Source: an uncultured Eubacteriales bacterium
GTDB lineage: Bacteria; Bacillota; Clostridia; Christensenellales; Aristaeellaceae
Assembly: GCA_902774025.1 (NCBI GenBank)
Contig: CACYGY010000083.1
Coordinates: forward strand, 1-37,791
DNA length: 37,791 nucleotides
Reading direction: 5' to 3'
Shown: piece by piece, positions 1-8,081 of the stretch
How positions within the stretch are numbered: position 1 is the stretch's first letter
Layout: the number at the start of each line of letters is the position of its first letter
The notes under the pieces: generated by a model
Databases searched by the model: none
The model's input: the letters and a program-made list of their open reading frames with translations, nothing else
What the model was told of the DNA's origin: nothing
Position numbers and translations under genes: made by a program

Positions 1-1124
1 GTATCCGAATCCTTCCATTCAGGATGACTGTCCACAAGACATCCGTACCGGTAACGGACGAAGGTCGAGGGGGAAGAACGATCTTCCCTTCTCCGGCCTT
101 TTTTTCTGCCCACGCGTTTCCGGACTGCTTTCCAGTCCTGGTCATCCCGCATATCCGTGACAACGTCCGAATAGTCTTCTGATACGTCCCTGACGTAACG
201 GGAAAGATAACCCATCAGTCGGCGGAGTCCTCTCCGGATCAGTTTGGAAAGCTTCCAGAGGCCAAATCCAAGGAGAAACGCGGCGGCCAGTACAGCCAGT
301 CCGATAGCGACTTTTTCCAGAATAACGGCCAGAAGGCTCGGTTCTGTCTTCTCACCTGCGCCTAGCATTCCGGACAGATCTCCGCCACCTCCGCCGCCTC
401 CGTCCGTGGACGTCTGGGGAAGTAGAGAAGTGATCCAGTCCAGGACAACCATGGCCACATGACGGAGCCAACGTGCGAAAATGGAAAGTTGCTCACTGAT
501 CCAGGGAATCAGAGCCAGAAGAACAGCGAGGGCACCAAGACTCAGGATCAGAATCCGGTTTCTGGTGCGAACCGACGCAGGTGTGCGGATGCCCAGAGAT
601 TGATCCCGCAGTGTCCGACTGTTCAGTTCCAGAAGCGTCAGAGCCGCGAAAAAGAGGAAGGTCACCAGAAGATCTGTCTCCAGCCGGCCATATCCGCGAA
701 TGACATCAGAGTACCGGGAACGCTGGACCAGAAACTGGCAGACGGCATAAAACAGGATGCCGATGGTCATCACGGCCACATCTTTCCGTGGATCCCGGTT
801 TCGGATCAGAATGAGCAGAAAAATGCATTCCAGCGCGGGTATGATGACCAGCAGCCAGCTGACACGGACCGGAATCAGAAAGAATCCCTGGGCAACCAGG
901 ACGCAGAGAGAAAGAGCCGCCAGCACCGGGCGTCTTCTACCGGAGGACAGCCGGCAGGTCATGACCAGACAGAAGGTCAGACATACCGAAAGATAGACAT
1001 GCCAGGCTTCGACCGTGGGAATCTGTCCGATGAGAAGAAAGAAAGCCGGTGTCAGCGCCAGCATGGACCAGAGCACATAAACAGATTCCCGGCCGGTCTG
1101 AATCCATTTCTCCTTTTGATTCAT
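1..1124 (-). CDS. Multi-pass membrane protein with DUF4129-like C-terminus, partial at left edge
   Basis: The reading frame starts with MNQKEKW at 1124 and is still open at position 1, giving about 374 residues. It shows six or seven hydrophobic segments, then a glycine run (seven Gly after STD), one more membrane segment, and a basic cytoplasmic-looking stretch ending in VRYRYGCLVDSHPEW, which resembles the start of a DUF4129 domain. It lies 97 nt downstream of a DUF58 gene that follows a MoxR gene. In such clusters the third gene is often a TgpA-like transglutaminase/DUF4129 membrane protein; no transglutaminase domain is visible before the edge. Its function is unknown, with envelope or protein assembly inferred from the neighbours. 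The ATG has only a weak ribosome site; a very strong one (AAGGAGG, 1175-1181) lies about 50 nt upstream with no ATG, GTG or TTG in frame close to it. Confidence 0.8.
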   Translation of the reverse strand, partial: MNQKEKWIQTGRESVYVLWSMLALTPAFFLLIGQIPTVEAWHVYLSVCLTFCLVMTCRLSSGRRRPVLAALSLCVLVAQGFFLIPVRVSWLLVIIPALECIFLLILIRNRDPRKDVAVMTIGILFYAVCQFLVQRSRYSDVIRGYGRLETDLLVTFLFFAALTLLELNSRTLRDQSLGIRTPASVRTRNRILILSLGALAVLLALIPWISEQLSIFARWLRHVAMVVLDWITSLLPQTSTDGGGGGGGDLSGMLGAGEKTEPSLLAVILEKVAIGLAVLAAAFLLGFGLWKLSKLIRRGLRRLMGYLSRYVRDVSEDYSDVVTDMRDDQDWKAVRKRVGRKKGRRREDRSSPSTFVRYRYGCLVDSHPEWKDSD

Positions 1125-1174
1125 GGAAAATACCTGCTGTTCACAAGTATCATCCGGGGATATGGAACAGCAGA

Positions 1175-1181
1175 CCTCCTT
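1175..1181 (-). promoter_or_regulatory. Strong Shine-Dalgarno (AAGGAGG) without a matching standard start codon
   Basis: The minus strand reads AAGGAGG here. The open frame of the downstream membrane protein extends up to this point, but the codon 11 nt downstream in that frame is ATA. A 10-codon ORF starting ATG at 1153 ends in TGA overlapping the ATG at 1124 (ATGA), so translational coupling is another possibility, although the spacing of 21 nt is long. Confidence 0.4.
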
Positions 1182-1221
1182 CCGGAGTTGATTTGTAAGG
1201 CTTAACTCCTGTACCGGAAGC

Positions 1222-2325
1222 TCAGACCTGTTCCCGGTCAGGATGGACGGGAGGCGTCTTTCCGCAGATCCACTGAATCACGGTGTGCCCCTGCTGACGC
1301 ATCCGCTGCTGGAATGCGGGCAGTTCTGCTCCCGCATAGAGAGAGAGAAGAACAACGGCACAGTGTTCGGGAAGCAGGAGCTGATCCAGAAAAGTGGCAA
1401 AACGGACAGTCCTGACAACTTTCAGACGCGCGAAAGCATCCAGCAGAGCATCCTTTCGGTCCGGTCCCATGGGAGACACATAGGCACTTATTCGTTCATC
1501 CCCGTTCAGCATGCACATATTGGATGAGAACCCGATCTTTGCCCCTTCCCGGAAAGCCTGAAGGCACATGGTTGCCGCCAGTGAAATGACATGCTCCACG
1601 GTCTCCTGTTCATAATCCATCAGTTCACCCCACTGGTCTTCGCGGGTCTGACTGTTGATGAGCAGCATGACGGAGGGAAGCGCGTTCCATTCATGAACAC
1701 GTACCTGCAGGCTCTGGCAGCGGGCGGTTGCCTTCCAGTGAATATCCCGGATGGAATCGCCTGGAAGATATGGCCGGATACCGTAAATCATAAAGGGATC
1801 CTGCAGAAGGGTTCTTTCTCTCGTCCATTCCCCCAGCTGCCACAGGACCGGTCTGGGTATGGATGAGGAATCCAGGATTCTCGGATAGACAGTGATCTCC
1901 ATGCCGGGGAGATCCAGCTCCACTGTTTTGATAAACCATCCTGTCAGATCACCACAGGTCATGGCGGCGTGACCAACCTGATAGACACCTCTGCGGGTCA
2001 GGAGGATTTTGTGGGTGCGGACGATTCTCTGATACGGCATGATGGTGAACATGCTGCGATGATAGAGTTCTCCGCTGATGTCCAGGTTTTCCTGATGACC
2101 GAACTGAATACCGGGAGGCATCCTGCTCTCTACCCGCAGCCAGGGAATGATCACAGGATGACTGTTTTCCACAGTTTCCACCATCTCAGAGGTATCCCCG
2201 CAGAAAACCGCCTTTTCAGGAAAGGATCGGTTCAGAACGATCCTGCGGACACCGAACCGGACGAGGATGAAGCCGCAGATGCCCGCAAGAAGCAGAAACA
2301 GGATCAGGATTGTGAAAATACTCAT
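1222..2325 (-). CDS. DUF58 domain-containing protein
   Basis: A 367-residue protein. An N-terminal hydrophobic segment (residues about 3-23) is followed by a soluble domain. The DUF58 signature is clear around residues 184-201: R-x-Y-x-P-G-D followed by R-D-I-H-W-K-A-T-A-R. DUF58 proteins are found next to MoxR AAA ATPases and often carry a von Willebrand A-like fold; the pair is thought to act in assembly or maturation of partner proteins, but the biochemical role is unsettled. The gene begins 10 nt after the moxR stop, so the two are almost certainly co-transcribed. Nothing is obviously missing; the length is typical for the family. Confidence 0.9.
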   Translation of the reverse strand: MSIFTILILFLLLAGICGFILVRFGVRRIVLNRSFPEKAVFCGDTSEMVETVENSHPVIIPWLRVESRMPPGIQFGHQENLDISGELYHRSMFTIMPYQRIVRTHKILLTRRGVYQVGHAAMTCGDLTGWFIKTVELDLPGMEITVYPRILDSSSIPRPVLWQLGEWTRERTLLQDPFMIYGIRPYLPGDSIRDIHWKATARCQSLQVRVHEWNALPSVMLLINSQTREDQWGELMDYEQETVEHVISLAATMCLQAFREGAKIGFSSNMCMLNGDERISAYVSPMGPDRKDALLDAFARLKVVRTVRFATFLDQLLLPEHCAVVLLSLYAGAELPAFQQRMRQQGHTVIQWICGKTPPVHPDREQV

Positions 2326-2335
2326 GCCCGATCAC

Positions 2336-3289
2336 TCACATTCTTGTTTCCGTCGGTGCCTGAACACACCGGATGACTTCCCGGATCCAATCGGCTCCAG
2401 TCTGACTGTCGGAGGAAATCCTCATGACCATGCGATGGGCAAGAACCGGCTCAGCCAGTTCCTGGACATCGTCCGGGATGACATAGTCCCTTCCGCGGAG
2501 TACAGCCAGTGCCTGGCACGCCTTCATGAGGGCAAGCATCGCACGGGGAGAAGGCCCCAGGCGGACATGATCCGCTTTTCTTGCCGTCTCACACAGGTCG
2601 CAGATGTATTTCATCACGTCCGTGGCGACATGAACCTGCCTGCAGGATTGCCGCATATCCATGATTTCCTTCGCACTGCTGACAGGCTTCAGGTTCAGAA
2701 CCGGATTTTCCTGATCGTGAAAACGCTGAAGGAGCCGTACAGCTTCCTCCCCTTCCGGACAGCCCACGCTGAGCTTCATCATAAAGCGGTCCATCTGTGC
2801 CTCGGGCAGAGGGAAAGTACCGGCGCTCTCAATGGGATTCTGGGTAGCCAGAACCATAAAGGGCTCTTCCAGAATGTGCGTGATTCCGCCTTCTGTGACC
2901 TGTTTCTCTTCCATGCATTCCAGAAGAGCGGACTGGGTCCTGGGTGTTGCCCGGTTGATTTCGTCAGCAAGAATGATCTGGGCGAAAATGGGTCCGGGCA
3001 CAAATTCAAAAGACTGTGTATTCTGTCGGTAGATACTGATTCCTGTGATATCTCCGGGCAGAAGATCCGGCGTGAACTGAATTCTTCTAGTTCTGCAGTC
3101 CAGAGACGCAGCCAGGGACCGGGCAAGGGTCGTTTTCCCTGTTCCGGGAACATCCTCAAGCAGGACATGACCGCCCGCAACCAGAGCGGTCAGGATTTTT
3201 TCCATGACCGGAGCGGACCCGATCATCACCTTCTGGATATTTTCCAGGATCTTCCTGCCCGCTTCATATACTTCCGCGGTCTGCATCAT
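2336..3289 (-). CDS. MoxR-family AAA+ ATPase
   Basis: A 317-residue AAA+ ATPase in the MoxR family. Walker A is DVPGTGKT (residues about 46-53), preceded by GGHVLLE. The family-typical RIQFTPDLLPGDITG follows, Walker B is LADEINRA, and sensor/lid motifs such as LATQNPIES and LPEAQMDRF are present. MoxR ATPases act as chaperone-like ATPases with DUF58/VWA partners. I chose the ATG at 3289 (MMQTAEVYEAG) because AGGGGAG lies 9 nt upstream and family alignments begin about here. The frame stays open upstream to 3400, but that extension has no good ribosome site. It is first in a three-gene operon. Confidence 0.93.
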   Translation of the reverse strand: MMQTAEVYEAGRKILENIQKVMIGSAPVMEKILTALVAGGHVLLEDVPGTGKTTLARSLAASLDCRTRRIQFTPDLLPGDITGISIYRQNTQSFEFVPGPIFAQIILADEINRATPRTQSALLECMEEKQVTEGGITHILEEPFMVLATQNPIESAGTFPLPEAQMDRFMMKLSVGCPEGEEAVRLLQRFHDQENPVLNLKPVSSAKEIMDMRQSCRQVHVATDVMKYICDLCETARKADHVRLGPSPRAMLALMKACQALAVLRGRDYVIPDDVQELAEPVLAHRMVMRISSDSQTGADWIREVIRCVQAPTETRM

Positions 3290-3345
3290 ACAACGTTGCT
3301 CCCCTCTCGATTTCTTACTATGCCGCGTCAGGAAAACCGGTTCCG

Positions 3346-3404
3346 CTTCCATGCGGGAAAGAACAAATCTGACGGAAACAGGCCCGGTGTTTTCTTCCAT
3401 GCGG
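3346..3404. repeat. Pair of 11-bp direct repeats upstream of moxR
   Basis: CTTCCATGCGG occurs at 3346-3356 and again at 3394-3404, 48 bp apart start to start. The spacing is a multiple of three, so it could be a relic of coding sequence (the open frame upstream of moxR) or a protein-binding repeat. Confidence 0.4.
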
Positions 3405-3647
3405 ATGGCGGATCAGTCCGTGCTACCCTCACGGTCAGGATCTGAGCCGTCCTCCCGATGTTTTCCCGGAACCGATGCTTTACCTCTAAACACCGAAAAA
3501 TCCGGCGCAGAAGCCTTTTTGCGGAGTCTGTTCCGCTGAAATGCTGGCCTGGACGCGTGGGAGGAATCCCGACAGATTGTTCATATGCGTCCGGATGAAG
3601 CAGAACCGGACAGCAGCATTCTCTCTCTTGCAGCAGTATACTGAGTG

Positions 3648-3664
3648 GTTGAAACAGTGTCAAC
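3648..3664. promoter_or_regulatory. Near-palindromic candidate operator
   Basis: GTTGAAACAGTGTCAAC is a 17-bp dyad with seven of eight positions matching around a central A. It ends 15 bp upstream of the -35 element of the threonine aldolase-like gene, a reasonable place for a regulator to bind. The regulator is unknown. Confidence 0.3.
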
Positions 3665-3679
3665 AAGTCTCTTCCGATC

Positions 3680-3708
3680 TTCACACCTTTGAGAAACCAT
3701 GCTATACT
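3680..3708 (+). promoter_or_regulatory. Sigma-A type promoter for the threonine aldolase-like gene
   Basis: TTCACA at 3680-3685, a 17-nt spacer, and TATACT at 3703-3708. Each hexamer differs from consensus at one position. Transcription would begin near 3715, about 30 nt before the start codon. Confidence 0.75.
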
Positions 3709-3744
3709 GCCCGCGGACTGCAGAGGGAGAGGAGAAAGCATATC

Positions 3745-4782
3745 ATGTTTTCGTTTGCAAATGATTACAGTGAAGGCGCTCATCCGGAGATTCTGAAGAA
3801 GCTGACGGAGACCAATACCCTTCAGACACCCGGGTACGGGGAAGACTGTTTTACCGCTTCCGCCGGCGACAGGATCCGTGAGGCCTGTTCCTGCCCGGAC
3901 GCGGATGTGTATTTTCTTGCGGGCGGAACCCAGACCAATGCGGTGATCCTGTCTGTTATGCTTCGTCCCTACGAGGGCGTGCTGTGCGCATCCACCGGGC
4001 ATATAGCTGTACATGAAGCCGGAGCGGTGGAGTATACGGGACACAAGGTGCTGCCTTTGCCTTCCGAACAGGGTAAGGTGGACGCTGCGGTTCTGGAAAA
4101 CTGGCTCAGGTCTTTTTTTGATGATCCCACATACACCCACATGGTCATACCCGGCATGGTTTATCTTTCCCAGCCTACGGAGCTGGGTACGCTCTATTCC
4201 TGGAAGGAACTGCAGGCCATTCACACCGTCTGTCAGGCTTACCGTCTGCGCCTGTATGTGGACGGGGCAAGGCTGATCACGGCTCTGTCCAGCCCGGACA
4301 ATGACGTTTCTCTTCATCACCTCTGCGAGGTTTGTGATGCTTTCTATATCGGCGGTACGAAGGCCGGCACATTCTTCGGGGAGGCTGTGGTTTTTCCGAG
4401 CCATGGAGAACCGGAACACTTTGCCACCATGGTCAAGCAGCATGGTGCCATGATGGCCAAGGGACGGATTCTGGGGATCCAGTTTGATACCCTCTTTACC
4501 GGAGACCTGTACCGGAGGATCGGGAAGCATACGATTGAGACTGCATTCCGTCTGCGCGCCATTTTCCACGATCACGGTATTCCTTTCTCCTGCGAAACAT
4601 CCACCAACCAGCAGTTTGTGATTCTGAACACCCGTCAGGCACAGGTTCTGGAACAGTCGTTCCGGTTTGAACGCTGGGAGGTGCTGGATGATGACCGCAG
4701 TGTGTACCGCTTTGTAACCAGCTGGGCGACCACGGAAGAGTCATTGAAAGCGCTGGATTCCGCTCTGGAGGGTCTGGTCTGA
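3745..4782 (+). CDS. Low-specificity L-threonine aldolase-like PLP enzyme
   Basis: A 345-residue fold-type I PLP enzyme of the beta-eliminating lyase/threonine aldolase group, expected to cleave L-threonine or L-allo-threonine to glycine and acetaldehyde. Visible family features are the N-terminal NDYSEGAHPEIL, FLAGGTQTNA (cofactor phosphate region, about 58-66), the aspartate in VDGARL (D173, pairs with the PLP ring nitrogen) and the probable Schiff-base lysine in IGGTKAG (K206). I chose ATG 3745 because GAGAGGAGAAAG lies directly upstream and a promoter lies at 3680-3708; the in-frame extension to 3541 would start upstream of that promoter. Substrate choice cannot be read from sequence; a related PLP lyase is possible. 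The next gene follows 32 nt downstream with no terminator. Confidence 0.87.
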   Translation: MFSFANDYSEGAHPEILKKLTETNTLQTPGYGEDCFTASAGDRIREACSCPDADVYFLAGGTQTNAVILSVMLRPYEGVLCASTGHIAVHEAGAVEYTGHKVLPLPSEQGKVDAAVLENWLRSFFDDPTYTHMVIPGMVYLSQPTELGTLYSWKELQAIHTVCQAYRLRLYVDGARLITALSSPDNDVSLHHLCEVCDAFYIGGTKAGTFFGEAVVFPSHGEPEHFATMVKQHGAMMAKGRILGIQFDTLFTGDLYRRIGKHTIETAFRLRAIFHDHGIPFSCETSTNQQFVILNTRQAQVLEQSFRFERWEVLDDDRSVYRFVTSWATTEESLKALDSALEGLV

Positions 4783-4814
4783 GGGAATCACAAGAGCATG
4801 TGAGGTGGTCCGCC

Positions 4815-7022
4815 ATGGAAACGATGCGCGTTCTTGTGCAACGCATCACCTTTCATAATGAAGAAAACGGATACACCGTTCTGAAAGGACGTGTGAAAAA
4901 CCGGCCGGATCTTCTCACCGTGGTGGGAAACTTTGCGCAGCCTCATGCCGGAAGTGTGCTCACTGTCCGTGGTGAATGGCGGATTGACGGGAAATACGGA
5001 CAGCAGTTCTGTGCCGAATCCTATGAGGAATCCCTGCCTGCCACAGCCTTGGGTATGGAACGGTATCTGGGCAGCGGTCTGATCCGCGGGGTGGGGCCGT
5101 CCATTGCCCGGCGCATTGTGCGATATTTCGGGGATCAGACGCTGGAGATTATGGATCAGTCACCCGAGAGACTTCTGGAAGTCCCGGGAATTGGGAAAAG
5201 GAAAATCCTTCAGATTCAGCAGAGCTGGCTGGAACAGAAAGAAATCAAAAACATCATGATCTTCCTCCAGTCGCATGATGTGTCCACAGCGCATGCCGCC
5301 AGGATCTATAAACAATACGGTAACCAGGCGCTTCAGGTTCTGAGGGAGAACCCCTACCGGATGGCGGACGACATCTATGGCATCGGATTTCGAACTGCCG
5401 ATCAGATTGCCCGGAAACTTGGCATGGATCCTGAAGCCTTCTTCCGGATTCGAAGCGGCCTGATTTATGCACTTGGACAGCTTTCCAGCCAGGGTCATTG
5501 CTTTGCGATCCGGCCTGAACTGCTGAAGGAAGGAACAAAGCTTCTGAACGTGGCAGAAGAAAAACTGGTCATGACCCTGGATCAGATGGTGCGGGACAGG
5601 GATCTGATTGTTGAAAAAAAAGCCGTGGCAATGAAGGAAGATGCCTACGGCTACACGCCGGAAAAGGAGGATGCCATCTACCTTCCCCCTTTCTTCATCT
5701 CCGAGAACGCCATTGCCCGGAAACTGATCCGGCTGATGAACATGGCGCCGTCACGGTCTGTGCCGGATATGGAAGAAGCGATCCGGCGCGTTTCCGCCCA
5801 GACAGGCATTGTGTTTGACCCGGTCCAGATGGAAGCCATCCGGACCGCAGTGAAGTCCAAGGTCATGGTTCTGACAGGCGGTCCGGGTACCGGCAAAACC
5901 ACCACTACCCAGTCCATCATTGCCGTGTTCCGAATGAGTGGCATGGAGGTGGTTCTGGCCGCACCAACCGGAAGAGCGGCCAAGAGGATGACAGAAAGCT
6001 GCTCGGGGACCTTCGCAGGTCTGGAGTCCCGAACGATTCACCGGCTCCTTGAGTACAATCCTGCCAGCGGATATCAGAGAAACGGTGAAAATCCCCTGTC
6101 CGGTCACGTGCTGATTGTGGATGAATGTTCCATGATTGACACACTTCTGATGCACAATCTTCTCAAGGCTGTACCGGATGATATGCGGCTGATTCTGATC
6201 GGAGATGCGGACCAGCTTCCTTCTGTGGGAGCCGGGAACGTGCTGAGGGATCTGATTGCTTCTGAAACGGTTCCTGTTGTCCGTCTTCAGAGAATTTTCA
6301 GACAGGCACAGAATTCCCTGATCGTTCGCAACGCCCACCGGGTGAATCAGGGAAGCAGCCTTGAGATCAACCATTCCAGTGAGTCCGATTTTTTCCGGAT
6401 TCAGTGCGAGGAGCCTGCGGACGCGGTACAGCGGATCGCAGATCTGTACTGCAGACGTCTCCCCCAGGCTTACCATGTGAATCCGGTTCAGGACATCCAG
6501 GTTCTTTCTCCGAGAAACGGCGGTCCCTGCGGTGCACTGGCACTCAATGCCCGTCTCCAGGCTCTTGTCAATCCTACCGCGCCCGGACTGACATACGGGG
6601 GCATGACGTTCCGCGCCGGGGACAAGGTCATGCAGATTCGGAACAATTATGACAAGGAAGTGTTCAATGGGGACATCGGATTCATCCGTTCAGTGGACAC
6701 GGAAGAAAGAACCCTGCAGATATCCTTTGACGGCGGGATGGTTTCGTACGATGCGACGGAACTGGATGAGCTGAACCTTGCCTATGCCTGTACGATTCAC
6801 AAGGCGCAGGGCAGTGAGTATCCCATTGTGATCATGCCTATTCTCCGCTGTCATTTTCCCCTTCTGCAGAGAAATTTGCTGTACACGGGGATTACCCGTG
6901 CCAGGAAGCGCCTGATTCTGGTGGGCGATCCTTCTGCCGTAGCCATGTGTGTCAACAGGGCGGATGTGGATCAGCGGATGACGCTTCTTGCCCAGAGACT
7001 GAAGAGACTGCTCACCTGCTGA
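4815..7022 (+). CDS. recD2: RecD2-type ATP-dependent DNA helicase
   Basis: A 735-residue superfamily 1B 5'-3' helicase. Order of parts: an N-terminal OB-like region, helix-hairpin-helix segments (LLEVPGIGKRKIL and ENPYRMADDIYGIGFRTADQIA), Walker A GGPGTGKT (about 355-362), Walker B/DECSMID, GDADQLPSVGAG, and the C-terminal UvrD-like motif with CTIHKAQGSEYP and LLYTGITRAR. The length and the long N-terminal extension match RecD2 of bacteria without RecBC, where the protein acts in repair and replication-fork upkeep. I prefer the ATG at 4815 because GAGGTGG lies 6 nt upstream; a GTG at 4800 is in frame but sits before that site. Probably co-transcribed with the aldolase-like gene. Confidence 0.95.
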   Translation: METMRVLVQRITFHNEENGYTVLKGRVKNRPDLLTVVGNFAQPHAGSVLTVRGEWRIDGKYGQQFCAESYEESLPATALGMERYLGSGLIRGVGPSIARRIVRYFGDQTLEIMDQSPERLLEVPGIGKRKILQIQQSWLEQKEIKNIMIFLQSHDVSTAHAARIYKQYGNQALQVLRENPYRMADDIYGIGFRTADQIARKLGMDPEAFFRIRSGLIYALGQLSSQGHCFAIRPELLKEGTKLLNVAEEKLVMTLDQMVRDRDLIVEKKAVAMKEDAYGYTPEKEDAIYLPPFFISENAIARKLIRLMNMAPSRSVPDMEEAIRRVSAQTGIVFDPVQMEAIRTAVKSKVMVLTGGPGTGKTTTTQSIIAVFRMSGMEVVLAAPTGRAAKRMTESCSGTFAGLESRTIHRLLEYNPASGYQRNGENPLSGHVLIVDECSMIDTLLMHNLLKAVPDDMRLILIGDADQLPSVGAGNVLRDLIASETVPVVRLQRIFRQAQNSLIVRNAHRVNQGSSLEINHSSESDFFRIQCEEPADAVQRIADLYCRRLPQAYHVNPVQDIQVLSPRNGGPCGALALNARLQALVNPTAPGLTYGGMTFRAGDKVMQIRNNYDKEVFNGDIGFIRSVDTEERTLQISFDGGMVSYDATELDELNLAYACTIHKAQGSEYPIVIMPILRCHFPLLQRNLLYTGITRARKRLILVGDPSAVAMCVNRADVDQRMTLLAQRLKRLLTC

Positions 7023-7027
7023 GAAAA

Positions 7028-7056
7028 TTGTCAAAGACCTGCGCGTTTGTTATAAT
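7028..7056 (+). promoter_or_regulatory. Strong sigma-A type promoter
   Basis: TTGTCA at 7028-7033, a 17-nt spacer, and TATAAT at 7051-7056, immediately after the recD2 stop. It drives the secreted glycosidase and the Lgt-like gene independently of recD2. Confidence 0.85.
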
Positions 7057-7088
7057 GAACCCGAACCGACAGAAGGAGGGTCCAGTCA

Positions 7089-8066
7089 TTGAACTTGCAG
7101 AAAATTGGTCAGTGGGTTATCTGCGGATTATGCATCGGATGTCTCATGACGCATGCAGGGGCGGAAATGGACATTTCGGTGGAGGGAGGAACCAGCTCTG
7201 ACTCCTCCCTGCTTTCTGATGTCCATCAGGAGACATCGGAGTCGTCTTTCACGGCCGGAGAGGGTGAACACTATACACTTCCCTACGATTTTTCTCCCGG
7301 CCAGCCGCCCCGGGCCTCCGGTTTTATCAGTGATTATGAGTATGAAGATCCGACGATTCATGTTGTCATCACCTCCGGCAGAGAGGCGGACTGCACCTAC
7401 TGGATCGCCGATGTACAGATTGCGGATGCTTCCCAGTTCCGGACTGCTGCGGCCGGCGGCTTTGACTCAAACATGGTCATGCCCGGGACAGCCCTGGCGG
7501 ATCGCGTCAATGCCGTGATTGCCTGTGACGGTGACTATTTCTGTTACACGGGATACGGCTATATTCTCCGACAGGGAACACTGTTTCTGGACAAACTGAA
7601 AGGCGGGCGGGATGTCCTGCTGGTGGATGAGGACGGCGATTTCCATGTCATCATCAAGGCAGAGCGGAATCAGGGTGTGGATACCATCAACGGTAAACGG
7701 GTGATCAATGCTTTTTTCTTCGGACCGGTTCTGGTCAATCACGGAGAGTTGGGCAAGGAATTCCGGTATCAGGACATGGCTTATCAGGAATACTCCCAGC
7801 GCATGTGCATCGCACAGGTCGGGCATCTGCACTATCAGATCATCTGCTGCGAATCCCCGAAGGCCGGACGTGGCTCGGTGGGCATGAAGCTGCAGCAGTT
7901 TGCCGAGTTTGTGCAGAGCCTTGGCGTGGATACTGCCTATAATCTGGACGGCGGCGATTCCACGATGCTGATTTTCAACGGCAAAAAGCTGAATGATCCC
8001 AATAATCCTTCTCTGCGGAATATCGCGGATATTATTTATTTTGCCTCCGCGTATCCGGCAGAATAA
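7089..8066 (+). CDS. Exported phosphodiester glycosidase (NAGPA-like domain) protein
   Basis: A 325-residue protein with an N-terminal signal-like segment (residues about 6-25, ending THAGA) and a C-terminal NAGPA-type domain. The family hallmarks near the end are AYNLDGGDSTMLIFNGK and SLRNIADIIYF; GDYFCYTGYGYILRQG lies earlier. Such domains hydrolyse phosphodiester-linked sugars (the founding member is the mammalian uncovering enzyme), and bacterial members are usually secreted or envelope-associated. The start is TTG at 7089: AAGGAGGG lies 8 nt upstream and no better start exists. A good promoter lies at 7028-7056. The downstream gene is 15 nt away. A substrate such as a teichoic-acid or polysaccharide phosphodiester is only a guess. 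Confidence 0.88.
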   Translation: MNLQKIGQWVICGLCIGCLMTHAGAEMDISVEGGTSSDSSLLSDVHQETSESSFTAGEGEHYTLPYDFSPGQPPRASGFISDYEYEDPTIHVVITSGREADCTYWIADVQIADASQFRTAAAGGFDSNMVMPGTALADRVNAVIACDGDYFCYTGYGYILRQGTLFLDKLKGGRDVLLVDEDGDFHVIIKAERNQGVDTINGKRVINAFFFGPVLVNHGELGKEFRYQDMAYQEYSQRMCIAQVGHLHYQIICCESPKAGRGSVGMKLQQFAEFVQSLGVDTAYNLDGGDSTMLIFNGKKLNDPNNPSLRNIADIIYFASAYPAE

Positions 8067-8081
8067 ACCGGGAGGTTCTCC

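Larger units (their letters stand above)
3290..3679. other. Non-coding region between moxR and the threonine aldolase-like gene
   Basis: No convincing gene is seen. It must hold the moxR promoter, but I cannot point to a good -35/-10 pair on the minus strand. It contains an 11-bp direct repeat (CTTCCATGCGG at 3346-3356 and 3394-3404) and a 17-bp near-palindrome (3648-3664) just upstream of the plus-strand promoter. Confidence 0.5.

Noticed and set aside
459..3445. Long plus-strand open frames across the moxR-DUF58 region (459-1205 and 2267-3445)
   Set aside because: They lie opposite clear MoxR, DUF58 and membrane-protein frames and their translations show no domain, only basic and polar composition typical of antisense frames.
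3328..4575. A 415-residue minus-strand open frame opposite the threonine aldolase-like gene
   Set aside because: It covers the plus-strand promoter and gene, has no ribosome site and no recognisable family.
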